Assembly: GCA_037126765.1 (NCBI GenBank)
Contig: JBBCBC010000001.1
Coordinates: 20,478,622-20,542,621, forward strand
Length of the DNA: 64,000 bases
Reading direction: 5' to 3'
Origin: Stenogyne calaminthoides
Lineage: Eukaryota > Streptophyta > Magnoliopsida > Lamiales > Lamiaceae
Shown here: positions 57,020 to 64,000 of the stretch, in pieces
How positions within the stretch are numbered: position 1 is the first letter of the stretch
Layout of the letters: the number at the start of each line of letters is the position of its first letter
Position numbers and translations under genes: made by a program
Notes under the pieces: model-generated
Told to the model about the DNA's origin: nothing
Seen by the model: only the letters and a program-made list of their open reading frames with translations
Databases searched by the model: none

Positions 57020-57180
57020 CCTCCAGATACACAGTATACTCTATAATGTATTTAAAAAATATATAACATGTTACATTGAAACATGCAATATGTGTTCGTA
57101 AATTAAGTAACACGTTTCAGTATAAGGAGTTGTATGTTTTTAAAATACACTATGAAGTGTACGGTGCACCTGGTGCATAG
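57020..57180. mobile_element. GTGCACC-type MITE, decayed
   Basis: The interior AACATGTTACATTGAAACATGCAA and the right end GAAGTGTACGGTGCACCTGGTGCA match the family at 54880 and 39826. The left end is degraded. Confidence 0.5.
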
Positions 57181-57213
57181 AAGACCTAACCATTTAACGT
57201 TGAGGCATTCTTG

Positions 57214-57330
57214 CGTGAGAATGTCTCACGGTAAGACGGAGTGTAATTTGAGCATTGACGCTTTAATACTTTGGAGTGAGTGGGTGTTGATTGTGCTAAG
57301 TTGTACTCAGTTTCATGCATGAGACTATCA
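57214..57330. mobile_element. Short MITE, GTGAGAC family, decayed
   Basis: GTGAGAATGTCTCACGGTAAGACGG at the left and CATGAGACTATCACTTACGAG at the right resemble the 2928-3033 element, with the same TTTGGAGTGAGTGGGTGTTGATT interior. Confidence 0.55.
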
Positions 57331-57642
57331 CTTACGAGTTTTTGTCAATAGCATTTGAAGGGCAAGTATTACGCGACCTTCACTTTTCAGTAAAAGTACT
57401 ACTCCCTCTGTCGCGTTCTTATTTGAACATATACTATTTACACGAGTTTTAATATATAAATTCTTTATTATTATTAAAAGAGATAAAATTACTTTTTGAT
57501 GTGAATTAGATGATAAAATAATGATATTTGTGTAATTTAAATAAGAAAAGTCTATAAATATCTAATAACAAAATGCTGGGCCAAAATTGGGTCAAAACAA
57601 TTGTTACAAATTTTCTCATGAAATTTTAAAAATGTTATCTAA

Positions 57643-57726
57643 TGGGATGTAGCTCAAATGGTATAGCTAAATTTGTTTTGTCTTCTTTGCATGTGAGAGG
57701 TTCAAGGTTCAATTCTCCATTTCAAC
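57643..57726 (+). repeat. tRNA-Ala-like relic or SINE head
   Basis: GGGATGTAGCTCAAATGGTA starts like a plant tRNA-Ala, with A box TAGCTCAAATGG (57650-57661), CTTTGCATG (TGC anticodon context) and B box GGTTCAATTCT (57706-57716). Extra bases in the D-loop/anticodon region and weak stems show it is not a working tRNA. Confidence 0.55.
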
Positions 57727-58219
57727 AACACATATATTTTGAGTATTTTCTAATTTTTATTTTTATTTTTAAACTAGGTCAATTTATACCTAACTAATAA
57801 CAAAATATTATACAAAAATATTTGCAACAAAAAAATTTATTACAAATTTGTCATGAAATTTTAAAAGTTGTGTATTGATGATTAAAATAATTATATTTTG
57901 AGTCATTTCTAAATTATTAATATTATTTTTGAACTAGATCTATTTATTTTCGTTGATACCTCGGTAACCGACCCAAGGACCATATAATATGAGGAACTAG
58001 GTCCATCGTCGACTAGAAGGGGGTCCACTTCAAGCAGAGAAAAACACTGTATGAACTGACAGAAAACTAGATCCATGTATACCTATCTAATAATAAAATA
58101 TTATACAGTAAAATGTTATTACAAATTTATCATGAAAAATAAATTTTTTTATAAATAATTAATAATATAAATAATAAAATTTTGTATTTTATATGGATAT
58201 ATATTTTTAAAAAACCAGT
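57727..58219. other. Locally duplicated AT-rich sequence
   Basis: Segments such as GTTGTGTATTGATGAT-AAATAATTATATTTTGAGTCATTT (57858) recur at 58791. An unrelated GC-richer insert lies at 57953-58070. No gene seen. Confidence 0.5.
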
Positions 58220-58761
58220 TACTCCCTACGTCTTTTTTAGATTGACTTTAACACGGGTTTTAATGGGGAAGTTGTTTATTAACATTTGAAGGGAATAAAA
58301 TAAACTTTGTATAAGGGTACTTTAGTCACTTTTAGATAATGAGACAAAAAAAGAAGTTAATTTCATATGTAATTATTAGGATATGAGATGTAATTTAATG
58401 ATATTTGTAGGGTGATAGATTGAAACTCTACTGTTACTTTATTGATATGTTGTGTATATGACAAAAGACAAAACTTTTTGAAATTGAGTAACACTTCTAT
58501 GAATCAGTTATATATATGAACTCTATCATTATTATGCACAGTAACTATCATTGTTGTGTACAAAAATTATCATTGTTCAAGATATGCTTTATTTTTCAAA
58601 TAATGATAGTTTTTGTATATAACAATGATAATTTTTATGCATAACAGTGGTAATTTTCGTACATAACCGTGATATTAAAAAAATTGAGTTCACAATGAAC
58701 TCGAGGTCGCACAAGTTTTTGTCTTTGAAATTTGAGCAATAAAAAAATGGCGGAGGGAGTA
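58220..58761. mobile_element. MITE with TACTCCCTACGTC termini
   Basis: TACTCCCTACGTC and GGCGGAGGGAGTA form imperfect inverted ends with TA borders, 542 bases apart. Part of it is duplicated downstream. Confidence 0.55.
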
Positions 58762-59259
58762 TTATATAAATTTTTCATGAAATTTTAAAGGTTGTGTATT
58801 GATGATTTAAATAATTATATTTTGAGTCATTTTTCTAAATTATTAATATTATTTTTGAACTAAATCTATTTATTTTTTATATAATTTAATGATATTTGTA
58901 GGGTGATAAATTGAAACTCTACTGTTACTTTATCGATATGTTGTGTATATGACAAAAGACAAACCTTTTTGAATTTGAGCAACACTTCTATGAATCAGAT
59001 CTATACATGAACTCTATCATTATTATGCACAATAACTATCATTGTTGTGTACAAAAATTATCATTGTTCAAGATATGCTTTATTTTTCAAATAATGATAG
59101 TTTTTGTATATAACAGTGATAATTTTTATGCATAACATTCATAATTTTTGTACATAACCATGATATTAAAAAAATAGATTTCATAGTGAACTCGAGGTCG
59201 CACAAGTTTTTGTCTTTGAAATTTGAGCAATAAAAAAAAGGCGAAGGGAGTATTATATA
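58391..59259 (+). repeat. Direct duplication, 491-base period
   Basis: About 375 bases from 58391 recur from 58882, including TAATTTAATGATATTTGTAG, TATCATTATTATGCACA, the AACTCGAGGTCGCACAAG patch and the MITE right end (59238-59250). The two copies differ by a few per cent. Confidence 0.8.
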
Positions 59260-60285
59260 TATGAAAATGTTTAATGTATACACTTATTTGTATGATATGA
59301 GATCATGATTAGTCCAATTATCATAAATTAATTGCATACTATTGACAATAGACTTAAATTATTAAATAAATAATTTAAAATTAAATTATTAGTTGAATTG
59401 TAAAATGACATGACTAGGTGATTGTGATAAAACTCGATTTATATACTTATTTAGACGATTATTATATGATCTGAGATTTAAATTGATTAGTCCAATTATT
59501 ATAAATTAATTGCAAGCACTATTATTAGACTTAAATTATTAGTTGAATAAAAGATTGTAAAATAACATTAAATTTGTTGTTATAAAACTCGGTACCCACA
59601 TAAAAGAAAATATCAATTGAGACCAACACAGAACAAAGAGTTGATTTTGGGAATGACGCTGACCTTACCAGACAGTAGATTCTCTTTAAAATTTTAGAGA
59701 AGATAATTTTGACTAATGGTATGACCATTAATAAGAGTTAGAAACAACTACAGAACCTTAAACTTTCTTAAGGAGATTAATTTTGGGTAGTACGTATTGC
59801 CATGTCCAATGTAATTAGGCGGGATATTTTGAAATTTTTTATATGGGATGACAACAATATGTGACGATCAACGAGGTTTATAAAAAAATAATTTTAAAAT
59901 TTTAAAATAAGCAATACCTTTTAAACTTGCATTATTTAATAATGTAAATTTTTTCAACAGTTAAAACGTCACTTATTTTTGCAAAAGTAATAAAATTTTC
60001 ACAGATTAACATTACATCGAAATGGAAAAAAAATATAATTGTGAAATATATAAAATAAAAATAAAGAATAACAAGGAAAAAATTTATAACTATAGGTAAA
60101 ATAATAATTTCTTATACGGTGCAAAAGTTTCCCACTTTACAAACCCTCACCCGTCTCCACCCACCCAACCAAATAAATCCCTCATCCCTACTTCCTTTTC
60201 TTTTTTTTTTCTTTTTTTACTTCCTTTTCCTTTTTCTGAAATTCTATCAATGATCCCCCAAAAAAAAGAAAGAAAACGCCTCTCT
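59260..60285. other. Intergenic, no gene seen
   Basis: AT-rich sequence. A CT-rich stretch at 60130-60240 (CCCTCACCCGTCTCCACCCACC) precedes the GC-rich islet and may be part of a promoter or leader. Confidence 0.45.
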
Positions 60286-60289
60286 CAAA

Positions 60290-60560
60290 ATCTATACGGC
60301 CGCACCAATCAAGGAGGCAAAACCCACCCCCGAAAACTCACGCCGCCGCCATCGTCGCCCACCGCGTGAGCAAGTGGCAGATCGACAATACACCGATGGA
60401 TCTGGGGCGGCGGCGGCGTTGGTCGTGATATGAGTTTTATGGCTGGCGTTTTCGAAGGATCTGAGGGCAGCGGCGCGCCGAGGGTTGTTTGGGGAGGCTA
60501 GCGGCGGCGGCGGATCTGTCCCCAAACACAGCACCGCCGTGCGATGTAAATCAAACAACT
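60290..60560. other. GC-rich islet, possible first exon or promoter
   Basis: About 270 bases with repeated GGCGGCGG and CGCCGCC. This is much more GC-rich than surroundings, as in 5' ends of plant genes. Frames on either strand (88 codons minus, 72 codons plus) carry no domain I can name, and no downstream coding exon was found. Confidence 0.4.
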
Positions 60561-61796
60561 ACAATGGTGGGCGCTCGAGTGTGGAGTGACATATGTAGCT
60601 CTCTAATTGTGAGTTGGAGATGGGATTGTTTCTATTTGCAATCCAAATTACAACATCTGGGGTGTTTTTGTGCTCTAGGGGAGAAAAACCCCATCTCAAA
60701 ATCTTGATTACTAGAAATCAAAGTTTTGCCGATGGAAATTGTTTGGTTTGGTACAATTGTATCTAATCCAAAGTATAATCTCATAGATTTAATGGAAAGA
60801 AGTAGTGCGCCTAAAATTCTTTTAAACTTGGCTTGAGGTGAGCCCCGCCGTGAATATTATGTGTTGAATAATTGTGGAGTTATTGGTCGTAATAATCTTC
60901 TTTTTTGATGTAATATTTAGATTTGATTTTTAAAATTTTTATTGATGTAATTCTTTTCAGATTTTTATGGGTGTGCAATTGCAATTTTTATCACGGGCAT
61001 ACATAATTTTTTGTTTTGTGGGCGTGCATAATTTTGAATAAAATGACAGATGATTAAAAAAATAATTTGGGGTGTGTAGATTTTTTACGGGTGTGCAATT
61101 TTTTTTTAATGGGTGTGCATAATTTTAATTAAAATGACAGATAATTAAAAAAAATTGAGGTGTACAAAAAATTTTTCGGGCGTGCAGAATAGTTTCGATA
61201 TGTAAATTTTTTGGACTGAATTTTTGTTACTGAAAAATTAATTAATTAAATAAAAGAATAGATAATTAAAAAAAATTGGGCTAAGAAAAATCAATTCGAT
61301 AAAAGAACATATAATTAAAAAAGTTCAGTAAAATTCAAACCTTAAAATTTACAATTTACAATTTAAAATTTTTTAAAATATAAAATTATTAAAAATAAAT
61401 GGTGCAGAAAAGTGTCAATTTAAAAAACTGCATATGATTATAAATATAAGATATTATTATATACATAAGAACATTTAAGTCTTTTTGGCTCAAATTTAGT
61501 ACCTTAGAATAAATCTAAAAAGATGTAGCACCTTAGAGTAAAATCACTTAAAAAAATGGTACCTAAGAGTAATTTCCCCATAATCTTAATCACATTCCTG
61601 ACATGAAAAGGAAATAAAATAAAGAAAACTCACAACTTTACAGCTTTAGCAGAAATTGGTCACCTCTTATAGAGTATGTTTTAATGAGAAGACTGAAATT
61701 TTTAAACGAAATAATTTGGTTGAATAAAGTTTTAATTAGATGAATGTGGTTTTACCATATAAGCTACCTTAGATTTAAGTTTCGCTTTATATAGTA
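60561..61796. other. AT-rich stretch with GGGTGTGCATAATTTT repeats
   Basis: Imperfect repeats of GGGTGTGCATAATTTT(G/A)A(A/T)TAAAATGACAGATGATTAAAAAA occupy 60965-61200. No gene seen. Confidence 0.5.
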
Positions 61797-61830
61797 CTAG
61801 CATGTAATCGGCGCATTACGTGGGATTGAG
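61797..61830 (-). mobile_element. Helitron-like 3' end, decayed
   Basis: The minus strand reads CCCACGTAATGCGCCGATTACATG-CTAG then T, matching the end at 14970-15000 (CGCGTAATACGCG, spacer with TTACAT, CTAG, T) with an eroded stem. The other end was not found. Confidence 0.45.
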
Positions 61831-63540
61831 AATAATTTTTATATGAAATATTTTAAATATTTAATTAATTTGATTAATTCAATTATATATGTATGTAAAT
61901 TTTATTTTCTAATATTGAAAAAAGAAAAGTATGAAAAAAAATAACATTTAAAAATTGAATATTATATAGTAATATAATTATTAAAATATTATGTATAAAT
62001 AAAATTATATAATACGCAGTTCTAATACTGTTATACATGTATTAAAGTTTTATTTTTCAAATACTTTATAATATATTATAAACAATTAATTTATTATGTA
62101 TCTAAAAACAATCATTTATACATATTTATACCATATTAGAAGTAGCTAATGTTTAGACTCTACGATCTGAATTGCTCACGGAAAAAAAGGATGAGGTGGC
62201 GAATTGCCCGGGCATAGGCGGCTGAGAGTTTGCAAAATGCGGTTTATCAGTGACTCAACTAGACAATTTTGGGAGTGGACGTAAGACACTAAACGCTCCA
62301 CTTTAGTTTTCAGTGTCATATAAAGTAACAAAACACATAAATGCATTCGAATGATTTTAATTGGATAATCCTGAAATTAAGACTTAAGTTCAATAATTTT
62401 GGTTTTTGGCAATAAATTAGTTTCAGACAACTGTATCAGTCCACAAAAATCTCTATGACCTCGTTCAAGAAAAGTAGAGATTAACTTTCAACTTTAATAT
62501 GAGAAGATCGTACTATGAGTTTTCTCTTTACACGAGTTGTACAAATAAACTCATTTACAGACGTGATTTTGTTATTTGACATATTATGTTCAATAGACTT
62601 AGTCAAAATCCAACATATAATGTTTTGCACTAGATGACCTAACCACTAATGTCAGACAAATTTGAATGAATTTGCTTCAATCAAACTAGTACATCATTTA
62701 AAGATTCATCATTTTTTATGTTCATGTATTCTTCTGACAAACTAGTACAATGAGATTCAATTTTTCTCATGATTTAAAAATTTAATTTGGTGGAAGAGCT
62801 TTATTATGACTCATACTCTTTCCACAATGTTGAAATTGGCATTATTGAAAGTTCATTGACCTCGACCACCTCTAGTATCACCTTGGCCTCAGCCTCAATT
62901 TTCGTCTATCGAAATTTTTGACATGCATATTTCTACTATAGATATTTATATCATCGATATTTTTGTCGTTGTTATTTTTTGCTATCGATATTTTTATTAT
63001 CAATATTTATGTCATCAATTATTGTAACTGCCATTAATGTTGCAGGAATCAGATCTGAATGTGTAGTGTAGTTTTTCACTCTATAATGCTGCTAGAGTAT
63101 AAGATTGTCTCATAATTCTTTTGACATAACTTAATTGTGAATTATTACAATGTAGGACATAGTTATTCTGACCATATATTTAAAAATCTTGTAATGGATG
63201 ATTTAGTCAATCATATTATGCTTAAGGCATAATTATTTCTATTTGTTGATGGAGATAATCCTTCCGGGGATTTCATAAAATCGCAGGACCCTTTTCATGA
63301 AAATAATAATTTTCAGGCCTCATTGATTGAGGTGATGCCGGCTAAAAATCAATTACTTTGCCTTCTAGGCAGAGGTGGATTGAAAACTTTGTATAAATGC
63401 TTAGTTCAAATCAGAAGAAGCACAAAAACTAAATACATTTTCTTTTAATAATATCAGACATATCAAATATTTATAGCTTTTTTATTTTATCTATATAATG
63501 ATATGTACTTGTGTACCAACATAAGAACATTGATTAGATA
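61831..63540. other. Intergenic, no supported gene
   Basis: AT-rich. A GC-richer patch at 62195-62240 and ATCGATATTTTT-type short repeats at 62905-63010 are the only features noticed. Confidence 0.45.
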
Positions 63541-63667
63541 TATACAACGAGTGGATCTCTTGTGCATCAATTGCACCGTGCACCTGGGCACATGAGTGAT
63601 CCATTTAAAGAAGCGGCTCGCACAGTCTTTAAAATGCTGTACTGCTACAAGTTTTACAATATTCCAA

Positions 63668-63726
63668 TGCAGCCAACCGGTTCAACAACTCTCTTTTAAG
63701 GGATAGGTATTAGGTTCAATCCCTAC
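63668..63726 (+). repeat. tRNA-like A/B-box module (SINE-type)
   Basis: AGCCAACCGG (63671-63680, A-box-like) and GGTTCAATCCC (63713-63723, B box) are spaced about 32 bases apart. GTGCACCTGGGCACATGAG just upstream (63568-63588) is a relic of the GTGCACC MITE family. Confidence 0.4.
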
Positions 63727-63732
63727 CTTTGT

Positions 63733-64000
63733 TATTTTTAGTTAACTTTTTTGTTTTAGATTTGCTTCTTGTTTTCTCTTTTTTTTTTTTCTAATTATTT
63801 TATATTTTATTTTTCCTCATTCTTTTTTCGTTTTTCGAATTTTTGTCTTTTTTTTTCCTAATTTTTATTTAATTGTCCAAATTTAAGAACTAACAGAAAA
63901 TTAGGTATTTTTAGTTAATTTTTTGTTTTAGATTTGCTCTTGTTTTTTCTTTTTTTTTTTCTAATTATTTTATATTTTATTTTTCCTCATGCTTTTTTCG
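63733..64000 (+). repeat. Tandem repeat, 172-base period
   Basis: TATTTTTAGTTAACTTTTTTGTTTTAGATTTGC through CCTCATTCTTTTTTCG is repeated from 63905 to the window edge. T-rich, non-coding, truncated by the window end. Confidence 0.75.

Noticed and set aside
57643..57726. Functional tRNA-Ala gene
   Set aside because: Enlarged interval between A box and anticodon region and poor stem pairing; best treated as a relic.

Overview
This is an AT-rich nuclear segment of a flowering plant, almost certainly a eudicot. The evidence is genes split by GT-AG introns, plant-type proteins with plastid-style leaders, plant Ty3/gypsy (Tat-type), Copia and Helitron elements, and many MITEs ending in TACTCCCTCCGTCC. 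The species cannot be named from sequence alone; an asterid such as a member of Lamiales is a guess. All intact genes found here lie on the minus strand.

Layout. 1-1.6 kb: AT-rich flank with microsatellites and a G-run block. 1.6-5.9 kb: four-coding-exon gene for a 153-residue glycine-rich membrane protein resembling plant FERTILITY RESTORER RF2-like proteins (copy A). 5.9-18.4 kb: no intact gene; MITEs, a SINE, tRNA-like promoter modules, Helitron ends and a GTGTTAC/GTAACAC repeat array. 18.452-34.656 kb: a nested retrotransposon block. A short Copia-type element (LTRs about 1.26 kb, internal region 1.06 kb without gag-pol, target duplication CATAC) has a 12.6-kb Tat-type Ty3/gypsy element inserted in its 5' LTR (target duplication CCTAG). 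The gypsy element carries gag, protease, reverse transcriptase, two RNase H domains, integrase and a long antisense ORF; most reading frames are broken. 34.7-37.2 kb: Helitron remnant with Rep and helicase pieces and a hairpin/CTAG terminus. 37.5-38.2 kb: last-exon pseudogene of a MACPF (CAD1/NSL1-like) gene. 39.0-43.3 kb: second copy (B) of the RF2-like gene, same strand, about 37 kb from copy A. 44.3 kb: Copia RNase H scrap. 44.9-48.6 kb: intact seven-exon plastid aspartate-semialdehyde dehydrogenase gene. 51.0-52.8 kb: intact six-exon SEC14-like CRAL-TRIO gene. 53-64 kb: no recognisable gene; MITEs, local duplications and two GC-rich islets.

The functional content is modest: one lysine/threonine/methionine-pathway enzyme, one phospholipid-transfer-type protein and a recently duplicated organellar glycine-rich protein pair. 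They do not form a linked pathway; this is ordinary plant gene space broken up by transposons.

The most unusual signal is not a gene. Across about 23.3-34.4 kb the trinucleotides CAG and CTG are almost missing, and where a second copy allows comparison they are often replaced by CG or a scrambled triplet. CAG and CTG are the plant CHG methylation contexts, so this looks like a methylation-dependent sequencing or assembly artefact (or, less likely, a real mutational process), and it probably causes many of the apparent frameshifts in the retrotransposon.
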